Origin: Thalassovita sp.
Lineage (GTDB): Bacteria > Pseudomonadota > Alphaproteobacteria > Rhodobacterales > Rhodobacteraceae
NCBI GenBank assembly: GCA_017792425.1
Contig: CP051233.1
Coordinates: forward strand, 3,055,926 to 3,119,925
Length of the DNA: 64,000 nucleotides
Direction of reading: 5' to 3'
The notes beneath the pieces are model-generated. The model was not told the origin of the DNA. It saw only the letters and a program-made list of their open reading frames with translations, and did not search any database. A program made the translations under genes and the position numbers. Shown one piece after another: positions 50,916 through 60,302 of this stretch (position 1 is the first letter of the stretch; each line of letters begins with the position of its first letter).

Positions 50916-53195
50916 ATGCCCGACAGCCAGAAGGAATCGCTGCGACAGGCGGCCCTGTTTTACCACGAGTTCCCCAAGCCCGGGAAACTGGAGATTCGCG
51001 CAACCAAGCCGTTGGCCAATGGCCGCGACCTGAGCCGCGCCTACTCGCCCGGCGTGGCCGAAGCGTGCCTGGAAATCAAGGACGACGCCGCAAACGCCAG
51101 TAAATACACGGCGCGCGGCAACCTGGTGGCGGTGGTGTCGAACGGCACCGCGGTTCTGGGGCTGGGCAATATCGGCGCGCTGGCCTCTAAGCCCGTGATG
51201 GAAGGCAAGGCCGTCCTGTTCAAGAAATTCGCGAATATCGATTGTTTCGACATTGAAGTAAACGAACCCGACCCCGAGAAACTGGCCGATATCGTCTGCG
51301 CGCTGGAACCGACCTTTGGTGCGATCAACCTGGAGGACATCAAGGCCCCCGACTGTTTCATCGTGGAAAAACTGTGCCGCGAGCGGATGAACATCCCGGT
51401 CTTTCACGACGACCAGCACGGCACCGCGATCGTCGTCGGCGCGGCAGCGAAAAACGCGCTGCACGTAGCCGGCAAGAAGTTTGGGGACATCAAGATCGTC
51501 AGCACCGGCGGCGGCGCGGCGGGCATCGCCTGCCTGAACATGCTTCTGAAACTGGGCGTGAAGCGTGAAAACGTCTGGCTGTGCGACATCCACGGGCTGG
51601 TCTATGAAGGCCGAACCGAGGACATGAACCCGCAAAAGGCCGCCTATGCGCAAAAGTCCGACCTGCGGACCCTGGACGAGGTGATAGAGGGCGCGGACAT
51701 GTTCCTGGGCCTGTCAGGCCCGCGCGTCCTGAAGCCGGAAATGGTGGCGAAGATGACCAAGCGCCCGGTCATTTTTGCGCTGGCCAACCCGACGCCGGAA
51801 ATCCTGCCCGAGGATGCGCGCGAAGTCGCGCCTGACGCAATCATCGCAACCGGGCGCAGCGACTATCCGAACCAGGTCAACAACGTGCTGTGCTTCCCGT
51901 TCATCTTCCGCGGCGCACTGGATGTCGGCGCGACCGAAATCAACGACGAGATGCAACTGGCCTGTATCGACGGCATCGCGGCCCTGGCACGGGCGACCAC
52001 CAGCGCCGAAGCCGCCGCTGCCTACCAGGGGGAAAAGCTGACCTTTGGCGCGGATTACCTGATCCCCAAGCCGTTTGACCCGCGCCTGTCGGGCGTGGTG
52101 TCCACCGCTGTGGCGAAGGCCGCGATGGAAAGCGGCGTTGCGACCCGCCCGCTGGAGGATCTGAACGCCTACAAGGCGAAGCTGACCCAGTCGGTGTTCA
52201 AATCCGCCCTGCTGATGCGCCCCGTGTTCGAGGCCGCCCGCACCGCATCGCGCCGGATCGTCTTTGCCGAGGGCGAGGACGAACGCGTGCTGCGGACTGC
52301 ACAGGCCGTGATGGAGGAAACCCCGGAACAGCCCATCCTGATTGGCCGCCCCGAAGTGATGGAAACGCGCTGCGAACGCGCGGGCCTGACCATTCGCCCG
52401 TTCAAGGATTTCCAGGTGGTGAACCCGGAAAACGATCCGCGCTATCGTGATTACTGGACGACCTACCACCAGGTGATGGCGCGGCGCGGGGTCACGCCGG
52501 ACCTGGCCAAGGCGATCATGCGCACGAACAGCACCGCCATCGGCGCGATCATGGTTTATCGCGGCGAGGCCGACAGCCTGATCTGCGGCACGTTCGGCGA
52601 ATACCGCTGGCACCTGAACTATGTCACGCAACTGTTGGCGGATGATACGCGCCAGCCACACGGCGCCCTGTCTCTGATGATCCTTGAGGACGGGCCGCTA
52701 TTCGTTGCCGACACCCAAGTGACGATTGACCCAACGCCCGAGGAAATCGCGAAAACCGTGATCGGCGCGGCCCGCCATGTGCGGCGTTTCGGGCTGGAGC
52801 CGAAGATTGCGCTGTGCTCACAGTCACAATTCGGCAACCTGAACAGCGACACCGGCCAGCGTCAGCGCGCGGCGCTGAAAATCCTGGACGCCCGCCCGCG
52901 TGACTTCGTTTACGATGGCGAAATGAACGTGGACGCGGCGCTGGACCTCGAACTGCGCGAACGCGCCTTCCCTGGATGCCGCCTGCAAGGTCCGGCCAAC
53001 GTGCTGATCTTTGCCAATGCCGACGCGGCCAGCGGCGTGCGTAACATCCTGAAGGTCAAGAGCGACGGATTGGAAGTTGGCCCGATCCTGATGGGGATGG
53101 GCAACCGGGCGCACATCGTCAGCCCCTCGATCACCCCGCGCGGGCTGCTGAATGTGGCCGCCATCGCCGGAACACCGGTGGCGCATTACGGCTGA
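50916..53195 (+). CDS. maeB: NADP-dependent malic enzyme fused to a phosphotransacetylase domain
   Basis: This 759-residue protein is the long MaeB form. The N-terminal malic enzyme half (to about 430) has SRAYSPGVAEACLEI, the catalytic region IPVFHDDQHGTAIV and the NADP site STGGGAAGIACL. The C-terminal half (about 430-759) is a phosphate acetyltransferase-like domain (RIVFAEGEDERVLRTAQ, NVLIFANADAASGVRNILK). It decarboxylates malate to pyruvate. The second domain is usually regulatory and responds to acetyl-CoA. A terminator follows. Confidence 0.95.
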   Translation: MPDSQKESLRQAALFYHEFPKPGKLEIRATKPLANGRDLSRAYSPGVAEACLEIKDDAANASKYTARGNLVAVVSNGTAVLGLGNIGALASKPVMEGKAVLFKKFANIDCFDIEVNEPDPEKLADIVCALEPTFGAINLEDIKAPDCFIVEKLCRERMNIPVFHDDQHGTAIVVGAAAKNALHVAGKKFGDIKIVSTGGGAAGIACLNMLLKLGVKRENVWLCDIHGLVYEGRTEDMNPQKAAYAQKSDLRTLDEVIEGADMFLGLSGPRVLKPEMVAKMTKRPVIFALANPTPEILPEDAREVAPDAIIATGRSDYPNQVNNVLCFPFIFRGALDVGATEINDEMQLACIDGIAALARATTSAEAAAAYQGEKLTFGADYLIPKPFDPRLSGVVSTAVAKAAMESGVATRPLEDLNAYKAKLTQSVFKSALLMRPVFEAARTASRRIVFAEGEDERVLRTAQAVMEETPEQPILIGRPEVMETRCERAGLTIRPFKDFQVVNPENDPRYRDYWTTYHQVMARRGVTPDLAKAIMRTNSTAIGAIMVYRGEADSLICGTFGEYRWHLNYVTQLLADDTRQPHGALSLMILEDGPLFVADTQVTIDPTPEEIAKTVIGAARHVRRFGLEPKIALCSQSQFGNLNSDTGQRQRAALKILDARPRDFVYDGEMNVDAALDLELRERAFPGCRLQGPANVLIFANADAASGVRNILKVKSDGLEVGPILMGMGNRAHIVSPSITPRGLLNVAAIAGTPVAHYG

Positions 53196-53219
53196 TCGGC
53201 AAAAAGCCTTGTGAACCGG

Positions 53220-53250
53220 GGGCAGGCCAGAGGCGCCTGCCCTTTTTTCT
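53220..53250 (+). terminator. terminator of maeB
   Basis: GGGCAGG (53220-53226) and CCTGCCC (53236-53242) flank a nine-base loop and are followed by TTTTTTCTTT. Confidence 0.88.
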
Positions 53251-53273
53251 TTGACACTTGGGCACAGCAACAA

Positions 53274-53376
53274 TTTTGCAAAGCAAAGAAAAATTTCACT
53301 GAAACCGCTTAATATCGCAAAAATTTGCAAAACTTTGCGTCGTGATTCCCCCGAAATCTGCAAATTTTCTGCGAAA
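53274..53376. promoter_or_regulatory. phased array of TTTGCAAA-like boxes before prpE
   Basis: TTTTGCAAA (53274-53282), ATCGCAAA (53314-53321), TTTGCAAA (53324-53331), TTTGCGTC (53334-53341), TCTGCAAA (53357-53364) and TCTGCGAA (53368-53375) form an AT-rich array. The three central boxes repeat every 10 bases, one helical turn. TTTGCAAA-type sites are known for short-chain acyl-CoA regulators (ScfR/PccR in Rhodobacter, RamB in actinobacteria; recalled). The gap 53196-53458 contains no gene. Confidence 0.6.
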
Positions 53377-53458
53377 ATCTGTCGCTGTTCGTGCATATTT
53401 CTTGCGGGAATCTGCGACGCTACGTAACAAGACAACAACTCAAAGGAGGAGGCATACC

Positions 53459-55348
53459 ATGGCATACAAAGACGTTTACGCCGCTTGGAAATCGGACCCC
53501 GAAGGGTTCTGGATGGACGCAGCCAAGGCCATCGACTGGGACAAGGAACCATCCAAGGCCCTGTTCGATGACAATGCGCCCCTTTACGAGTGGTACAAGG
53601 ACGGCATGGTCAACACCTGCTGGAACGCGGTGGACCGTCACGTCGAAGCCGGGCGCGGCGAGCAGACCGCCATCATCTATGACAGCCCCGTCACCCACAC
53701 CAAGCGGACGATTTCCTATGTCGAACTGCGCAACCGCGTCGCCACGCTGGCGGGCGCGCTGCGCGCCAAGGGCGTCGAAAAGGGTGACCGCGTCATCATC
53801 TACATGCCGATGATCCCCGAGGCGCTGGAGGCCATGCTGGCCTGCGCCCGTCTGGGCGCCGTGCATTCCGTGGTGTTCGGCGGGTTCGCCAGCAACGAAC
53901 TGGCGGTGCGCATCGACGACGCGAAACCCAAGGCAATCATCGCCGCGTCCTGCGGGATCGAACCAGGCCGGGTCGTGCATTACAAGCCGCTGCTGGACGG
54001 CGCGATTGACCTGTCCAAGCACAAGCCCGATTTCTGCGTGATCTTCCAGCGCGAACAGGAAGTGGCGCAACTGGTCGAAGGCCGGGACGTGAACTGGCAC
54101 GGTTTTCAGTATGGTGTGGAACCGGCGGAATGCGTCCCCGTTGAAGGCGACCACCCGGCGTATATCCTGTACACCTCTGGCACCACCGGCCAGCCCAAGG
54201 GCGTCGTACGTCCGACCGGCGGCCACCTGGTGGCGCTGAACTGGACCATGAAGAACCTGTACAACGTGGACCCGGGCGATGTGTTCTGGGCGGCGTCAGA
54301 CGTAGGCTGGGTGGTAGGCCACTCTTACATCTGCTACGGCCCGCTGGTGCATGGCAACACCACCATCGTGTTCGAGGGCAAACCCGTCGGCACCCCCGAC
54401 GCGGGCACCTTCTGGCGTGTGATCAGCGAACACAAGGTGAAGTCGTTCTTCACCGCCCCCACCGCCTTCCGCGCCGTGAAGCGCGAAGATCCCAAGGGCG
54501 AGTATGTCAAGAAATACGACCTGTCCTGCCTGAAACAGGTCTATCTGGCTGGCGAACGCGCCGACCCCGACACGATCGTCTGGGCGCAGGAAAAACTGGG
54601 CGTTCCGGTCATCGACCATTGGTGGCAGACGGAAACCGGCTGGGCCATCGCGGGGAACCCGCTGGGGATCGAGGAACTGCCCGTCAAACTGGGCAGCCCC
54701 GCCGTTCCGATGCCGGGCTATGACGTCCAGATCCTGGACGAGGGTGGTCACCCGGTGAAAACCGGCGAGCTGGGCGCCATCGCGGTCAGGCTGCCGCTGC
54801 CTCCTGGCACTCTGCCGGGGCTGTGGAATGCCGAAGCGCGCTTCAAGAAATCCTACCTGGAGCATTTCCCCGGCTACTACGAAACCGGCGACGCAGGCAT
54901 GATCGACGAGGACGGGTATCTGTATATCATGGCGCGCACGGATGACGTGATCAACGTCGCGGGTCACCGTCTGTCGACCGGCGGGATGGAAGAAGTCCTG
55001 GCCAGCCACCCCGATGTCGCCGAATGCGCGGTGATCGGCGTCAGCGACGACCTGAAGGGCCAAATGCCTGTCGGCTTTCTGTGCCTGAACGCCGGGGCGG
55101 ACCGCGACAATGCTGATGTGGTCAAGGAAGTGGTCAAGCTGGTGCGCGACAAGATCGGCCCGGTGGCGGCGTTCAAGCTGGCCGTCGTGGTGGACCGTCT
55201 GCCGAAAACCCGGTCCGGCAAAATCCTGCGCGGCACGATGGTGTCGATCGCTGACGGCAAGGACTACAAGATGCCGGCCACCATCGACGATCCGGCGATC
55301 CTGGACGAGATCAAGGTGGCGCTGCAAACCATCGGCTACGCCAAGTAA
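53459..55348 (+). CDS. prpE: propionyl-CoA synthetase
   Basis: This 629-residue acyl-CoA synthetase has an ATP loop LYTSGTTGQPKGVVR, the WWQTETGW motif of acetyl/propionyl-CoA synthetases, YETGDAGMIDEDGY, and the catalytic lysine in LPKTRSGKILRGTM. The length and the opening (MAYKDVYAAWKSDPEGFW) match PrpE rather than the roughly 650-residue Acs. It makes propionyl-CoA (and some acetyl-CoA) from the free acid. AAAGGAGGAGG precedes the ATG. The short-chain-acyl regulator-like boxes upstream agree with propionate use. Confidence 0.92.
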   Translation: MAYKDVYAAWKSDPEGFWMDAAKAIDWDKEPSKALFDDNAPLYEWYKDGMVNTCWNAVDRHVEAGRGEQTAIIYDSPVTHTKRTISYVELRNRVATLAGALRAKGVEKGDRVIIYMPMIPEALEAMLACARLGAVHSVVFGGFASNELAVRIDDAKPKAIIAASCGIEPGRVVHYKPLLDGAIDLSKHKPDFCVIFQREQEVAQLVEGRDVNWHGFQYGVEPAECVPVEGDHPAYILYTSGTTGQPKGVVRPTGGHLVALNWTMKNLYNVDPGDVFWAASDVGWVVGHSYICYGPLVHGNTTIVFEGKPVGTPDAGTFWRVISEHKVKSFFTAPTAFRAVKREDPKGEYVKKYDLSCLKQVYLAGERADPDTIVWAQEKLGVPVIDHWWQTETGWAIAGNPLGIEELPVKLGSPAVPMPGYDVQILDEGGHPVKTGELGAIAVRLPLPPGTLPGLWNAEARFKKSYLEHFPGYYETGDAGMIDEDGYLYIMARTDDVINVAGHRLSTGGMEEVLASHPDVAECAVIGVSDDLKGQMPVGFLCLNAGADRDNADVVKEVVKLVRDKIGPVAAFKLAVVVDRLPKTRSGKILRGTMVSIADGKDYKMPATIDDPAILDEIKVALQTIGYAK

Positions 55349-55373
55349 GCGCCCCAACAGATTATCCCGACTG

Positions 55374-55396
55374 GCCCCGCCCTTGGCGGGGCTTTT
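55374..55396 (+). terminator. terminator of prpE
   Basis: GCCCCGCC (55374-55381), a three-base loop and GGCGGGGC (55385-55392) are followed by TTTTCGTT. Confidence 0.85.
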
Positions 55397-55480
55397 CGTT
55401 GCGCCGCACATGGGGGATTGCATCTGTCGACAATTAGAACAAAATAAGAACACGATGAACTGCCCCGAAGGCTGCCACCG

Positions 55481-55855
55481 ATGTTGCTGTTCGATGATTT
55501 TGTTGCGGACCCTGCCGCGCGCGCCCCGGCGCTGCCCCTGGAAAAAACAGACCCGGATCAGCATGTCCTGCTGGTGTCGCTGTCCACGACCACGCGCGGG
55601 GTATTGTTGACAGTGCGCGGCAAGGGGCAGGGCTGCTGCATGATCCTGCGGACCCGTACGATGCGCCCGGGACAGGGATATCTGGCGCGTTTCCTTGCCT
55701 CACCGGATTGGCAAACGCTGAACCTCGCATTGGGCGAATTTCAGCCCGTGGGCGGTGTTCTGCGCAGGCATCCCCGCCCCGAAGCATTGCACGCCTACAC
55801 ACTGCGATCGGAAACCGAGGCAGAGCTGAGCGTGGCGCGGGTCAGTTTCTATTAG
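55481..55855 (+). CDS. hypothetical protein
   Basis: I do not recognise this 124-residue protein. It has no signal peptide or membrane helix; a predicted mixed alpha/beta part (HVLLVSLSTTTRGVLLTVRGKGQG, about 28-51) with three short strands suggests a small soluble domain. The ribosome site (GAAGG, ten bases upstream) is modest. Its last four bases overlap the stop of the convergent NAD kinase gene, which argues that the frame is real because both reading frames close there. Confidence 0.55.
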   Translation: MLLFDDFVADPAARAPALPLEKTDPDQHVLLVSLSTTTRGVLLTVRGKGQGCCMILRTRTMRPGQGYLARFLASPDWQTLNLALGEFQPVGGVLRRHPRPEALHAYTLRSETEAELSVARVSFY

Positions 55856-56613
55856 ACGAATTGTTCGCGGATCAGGCGCTCTTCCAGCCCGTGGCCGGGA
55901 TCGAATAGGATGCGGTGCCGAATATCCGGTTCGGACTGGATTTCGACGCTGGCGACGTTTTCCACCGAATTGCTGTCTGCATCCGCCATCACCGGGCGCT
56001 TGGCCGCCTCTACCACATCGAAACGAATCTTCGCGGTCTTGGGCAGCAGCGCGCCGCGCCAGCGGCGGGGGCGGAACGGGGCAATCGCAGTCAGCGCCAA
56101 TACATCGGACCCGATTGGCAGGATCGGCCCATGCGCGGAATAGTTATAGGCCGTGGACCCCGCCGGGGTAGAGATCAGCGCACCGTCGCAGATCAGTTCC
56201 TCCATCCGCAGGCGTCCATCCACGGTGATCCGCAGTTTGGCCGCCTGCGGACCGGCGCGCAGCACGGACACCTCGTTGATCGCCAGTGATTGGTGCACGG
56301 TGCCATCCACGCAGGTTGCGCGCATGGACAGCGGGTTGATCACGGCCTCTTCGGCGTCGGCCAGCCGGTCCAGCAGATCGGATTCGGCGTATTCGTTCAT
56401 CAGGAAACCCACGGTACCCCGGTTCATCCCGTACACGGGCGCGTCCAAATACTGTGTCCGGTGCAACGTCTGCAACATGAACCCGTCCCCCCCCAGCGCC
56501 ACGATGACATCGGCCTGATCCTCTGGTGTGTTGCCATATCGCCCGATCAGGGCCGCGCGGGCTGTCTGGGCGACGTGCGCCTCACTGGCGGTGAACGCGA
56601 TACGAAGGGTCAT
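55852..56613 (-). CDS. nadK: NAD kinase
   Basis: This 253-residue enzyme phosphorylates NAD+ to NADP+ with ATP. The GGDG motif is at ADVIVALGGDGFMLQ, the NE motif at LAINEVSV, and the substrate-binding SEPDGDLIS-type stretch is DGALISTPAGSTAYNYSAHGPI. A cluster of GGA triplets lies before the ATG at 56613; an earlier in-frame ATG at 56646 is less likely. It supplies NADP, for example for MaeB. Confidence 0.93.
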   Translation of the reverse strand: MTLRIAFTASEAHVAQTARAALIGRYGNTPEDQADVIVALGGDGFMLQTLHRTQYLDAPVYGMNRGTVGFLMNEYAESDLLDRLADAEEAVINPLSMRATCVDGTVHQSLAINEVSVLRAGPQAAKLRITVDGRLRMEELICDGALISTPAGSTAYNYSAHGPILPIGSDVLALTAIAPFRPRRWRGALLPKTAKIRFDVVEAAKRPVMADADSNSVENVASVEIQSEPDIRHRILFDPGHGLEERLIREQFV

Positions 56614-56787
56614 TCCTGCCTCATTCCTGTTTCCGAAGCGGGCCAAACGGTTCCTAATCGAACCACAAGTTCCCGGTACACGCCAGCCCTGCCGCCATCT
56701 GCGGGCTTATGGTCGCATTCCCCCCTTTCTTCCTTGGGTTTTTTCGCTTAGGTACGCGCCAACCCACCTGCATGACGGAGCACCTGA

Positions 56788-58071
<1,284 letters not shown>

Positions 58072-58093
58072 TCTGCGCATTGCTGCATCAAGG

Positions 58094-58123
58094 AACGCCG
58101 TCACCCCAAGGTGGCGGCGTTTC
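58094..58123. terminator. bidirectional terminator between glyA and a convergent gene
   Basis: AACGCCGTCACC (58094-58105), loop CCAA and GGTGGCGGCGTT (58110-58121, one G-T pair) end both convergent genes. Confidence 0.85.
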
Positions 58124-58131
58124 CCTTTGGC

Positions 58132-58506
58132 CTACAGATGCCCTGCCCTGACCATCCAACCGATCAGCAGGGCCGCGGATACGATCAGCGCAAAGGCTGC
58201 ACTGCCCGCGAACCCCAGCCAGAAATCCTTGCGTCGCTGCGCCGGATCAATTGAATCCAGATGATCCCGCAATGCGTGGAACGCCGCCTCGACGCGCGGG
58301 GTATCCACCAGACGCAATAATTTCGGATGCTCCAGCAAGCCACGTGCCTGTTCGAATTCGTCCACGGCGCGGTAAAGACGTCCGGGTGCGCGGCGCAACG
58401 CCTTCTGCAATCGGCGCTTCAACGGCCCGGACCGCAGCCCCAGCTTTTTCAGCAGCCGCTTGTCCAGCTCACGCTCCATCACGGCAAAGTCTTTGGCATC
58501 AATCAC
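58132..58506 (-). CDS. hypothetical protein with a C-terminal membrane helix
   Basis: I do not recognise this 124-residue protein. The N-terminal 90 residues are charged and helical, rich in arginine and lysine (RLLKKLGLRSGPLKRRLQKALRRAPGRLYR, about 17-46). A single hydrophobic segment near the end (FAGSAAFALIVSAALLIGWMV, about 99-119) suggests a tail anchor. The start ATG at 58506 lies 88 bases from the divergent hydrolase gene. Confidence 0.7.
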   Translation of the reverse strand: MIDAKDFAVMERELDKRLLKKLGLRSGPLKRRLQKALRRAPGRLYRAVDEFEQARGLLEHPKLLRLVDTPRVEAAFHALRDHLDSIDPAQRRKDFWLGFAGSAAFALIVSAALLIGWMVRAGHL

Positions 58507-58594
58507 TTGTCACATCCCCCGGCGCAGGATAGCGCAGGGCCTGCATTCGCACAATCACGCTGGAAAATCGCGGAAAGCGTCGCTATCAAGGGCC

Positions 58595-59353
58595 ATGCTG
58601 AACCAGATCGTCCACGGTGAAAAAACCGACAAGCCCGCCCTGCTGATCGTCCACGGCCTGTATGGATCCGGGCGCAATTGGGGCGTCATAGCCAAACGCC
58701 TGTCCGACGAACGGCAGGTGATCGCGGTGGACCAGCGCAACCACGGTTTCAGCCCGTGGCAGGACAGCCATTCCTACGACGATATGGCCGACGACCTGGC
58801 GCAGGTGATCCGCGCCTATGGTCAGCCGATGTTGGTGATGGGCCATTCAATGGGCGGCAAGGCATCAATGGTGTTGGCGCTGAAACATCCCGAACTGGTG
58901 CAGCGCCTGATCGTGGCCGATATAGCACCCGTCGCGTATCAGCACACCCAATCGCAATATATCAAGGCGATGAAGGCTGTGGATTTGTCCCGCGTGCATA
59001 AACGCTCTGACGCGGAAGAGCAGTTGCGCCAGACGGTGGATGATCCAACGCTGCCGGTATTCTTCACCCAGTCGCTGGACGTTCCCGCCAAGAAATGGCG
59101 CCTGAATCTGGATGTTCTGTCCGCAGAGATGCCAAAGATCCTGTCTTTCCCCGAGGTGTCCGGCAAGTATGATGGCCCGACGCTGTTCCTGTCCGGCGCG
59201 AATTCTGACTATGTGCGGGCAGAGTATCGCCCGGCAATCAAGGCGCTGTTTCCGAACGCGTCGTTCGCAAAAATCCCCGACGCAGGCCATTGGCTGCACG
59301 CGGAAAAACCCCGTGAATTCGAGGCGGCGGCCCGAGTCTGGCTGAGCCGCTGA
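58595..59353 (+). CDS. alpha/beta hydrolase (YbfF-like esterase)
   Basis: This 252-residue serine hydrolase has LLIVHGLYGSGRNWG (oxyanion hole), the nucleophile elbow GHSMGGKAS (serine about 92), ADIAPV, and the catalytic histidine in IPDAGHWLHAEKP. The layout matches the YbfF esterase group, which hydrolyses short acyl esters or acyl-CoA. I chose the ATG at 58595; the upstream open frame to 58460 lacks conservation. A strong terminator follows. Confidence 0.88.
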   Translation: MLNQIVHGEKTDKPALLIVHGLYGSGRNWGVIAKRLSDERQVIAVDQRNHGFSPWQDSHSYDDMADDLAQVIRAYGQPMLVMGHSMGGKASMVLALKHPELVQRLIVADIAPVAYQHTQSQYIKAMKAVDLSRVHKRSDAEEQLRQTVDDPTLPVFFTQSLDVPAKKWRLNLDVLSAEMPKILSFPEVSGKYDGPTLFLSGANSDYVRAEYRPAIKALFPNASFAKIPDAGHWLHAEKPREFEAAARVWLSR

Positions 59354-59369
59354 CCGGCCAACGTTAAAA

Positions 59370-59424
59370 GGCGGCGATGGTCCCAACGGGGACCCCTCCC
59401 ACGTACCATCGCCGCCCCCTTTTC
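59370..59424 (+). terminator. terminator with a two-part stem after the hydrolase
   Basis: GGCGGCGATGGT (59370-59381) pairs with ACCATCGCCGCC (59405-59416). An inner GGTCCC/GGGGACC helix branches from the loop. CCC TTTT follows. Confidence 0.8.
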
Positions 59425-59446
59425 GCCGTAGCGAAACCCGTGCCTG

Positions 59447-59632
59447 TCAGTTGTTGTCTATGATCATCTTGGCGATGATCCACGCCGCGGGCAGCGCCAG
59501 CACAAAGCCGATGGCCGCCGCGGCAATGATCGGTTGCAACGTGCCGTAGCCCAGGGTCAACGCGGCAATAACCAGCGTCCCGGCCAGCGACGTTCCGATC
59601 AGCGAATAAAGAATAGAGGCGAGTCTGAGCAT
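59447..59632 (-). CDS. small two-helix membrane protein (often mislabelled CTP synthetase)
   Basis: This 61-residue protein consists of two hydrophobic helices (about 3-28 and 34-58) with a short loop GYGTLQP. Homologous 60-residue proteins in Rhodobacteraceae are often carried in databases as CTP synthetase (recalled), but this product is far too short and has no nucleotide site, so that name must be wrong. GAGGG lies four bases before the ATG at 59632. The function is unknown. Confidence 0.72.
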   Translation of the reverse strand: MLRLASILYSLIGTSLAGTLVIAALTLGYGTLQPIIAAAAIGFVLALPAAWIIAKMIIDNN

Positions 59633-59719
59633 CTTACCCTCGTGCGTATTACCCAAGAAACCTGAACTAACACATATTTCTTTTGGAATGTACGGTCTTT
59701 GATCTGGGTCAGACGTCGT

Positions 59720-60202
59720 TCAGCCCGCCTTTTTCATCCGCTGCATCAGGTTGGTTTTCAGGACGAACTGGTGATAAAGCGCCCCCGCCACATGCAGGAT
59801 CACCAAAAGCAGCAGCACGGTTTTCAGAACCTCATGCGCTTCGGCTGCCGGTTTCACCCCACCGAACCATGCCATTGAACCGCTGAACGGAACAACCAAC
59901 ATCAGCGCATAAAGAGACCAATGGGTCACATGCGCGGCCAGTTGCATCATCGGGGGTTCCTTGTCCGGCAACGGGGGCACGCCGCGTTTCAACCGCAACC
60001 CCAAGCGCCACAGGGCGAACACCGCCACCGCGCCGCCAGCGACCACATGGCCCGCAACCAGCGGTGAAAAGCCATAGTCGCCGCCCTTGCGCAGCGCCTC
60101 CCATGCTTCGGACATGGGTTCATTGGCCAGAAACTGGAATGCGATCAGGATGAACACAGCCCAATGCAATGCAATCTGCGTGCGGGAATAGTGGGTGGGC
60201 AT
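59720..60202 (-). CDS. cytochrome b561-type membrane protein
   Basis: This 160-residue protein has four membrane helices with the heme-ligand histidines of bacterial b561: ALHWAVF (about 12), VAGHVVAGG (about 52), THWSLYALML (about 94) and VILHVAGALYHQF (about 141 and 147). It would pass electrons between quinol and an acceptor such as superoxide. It is monocistronic and divergent from no close gene. Confidence 0.88.
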   Translation of the reverse strand: MPTHYSRTQIALHWAVFILIAFQFLANEPMSEAWEALRKGGDYGFSPLVAGHVVAGGAVAVFALWRLGLRLKRGVPPLPDKEPPMMQLAAHVTHWSLYALMLVVPFSGSMAWFGGVKPAAEAHEVLKTVLLLLVILHVAGALYHQFVLKTNLMQRMKKAG

Positions 60203-60302
60203 CGGCGACTCCGCGACATGAATGTCTGAGTATCATACGCGAAGGACACGGGTTTCCAAGTCACATTCTATTTATCCTATGTTTTGGGAATTCTTTCGCC
60301 CA

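Noticed and set aside
53459..55348. Acetyl-CoA synthetase (Acs) as the name of this gene
   Set aside because: Length and N-terminal sequence fit propionyl-CoA synthetase better; the WWQTETGW motif is common to both.
59644..59660. A sixth copy of the dispersed element (GTATTACCCAAGAAA)
   Set aside because: Only the core is similar, with no hairpin part, and it lies at a gene start instead of a convergent gap; possibly chance.
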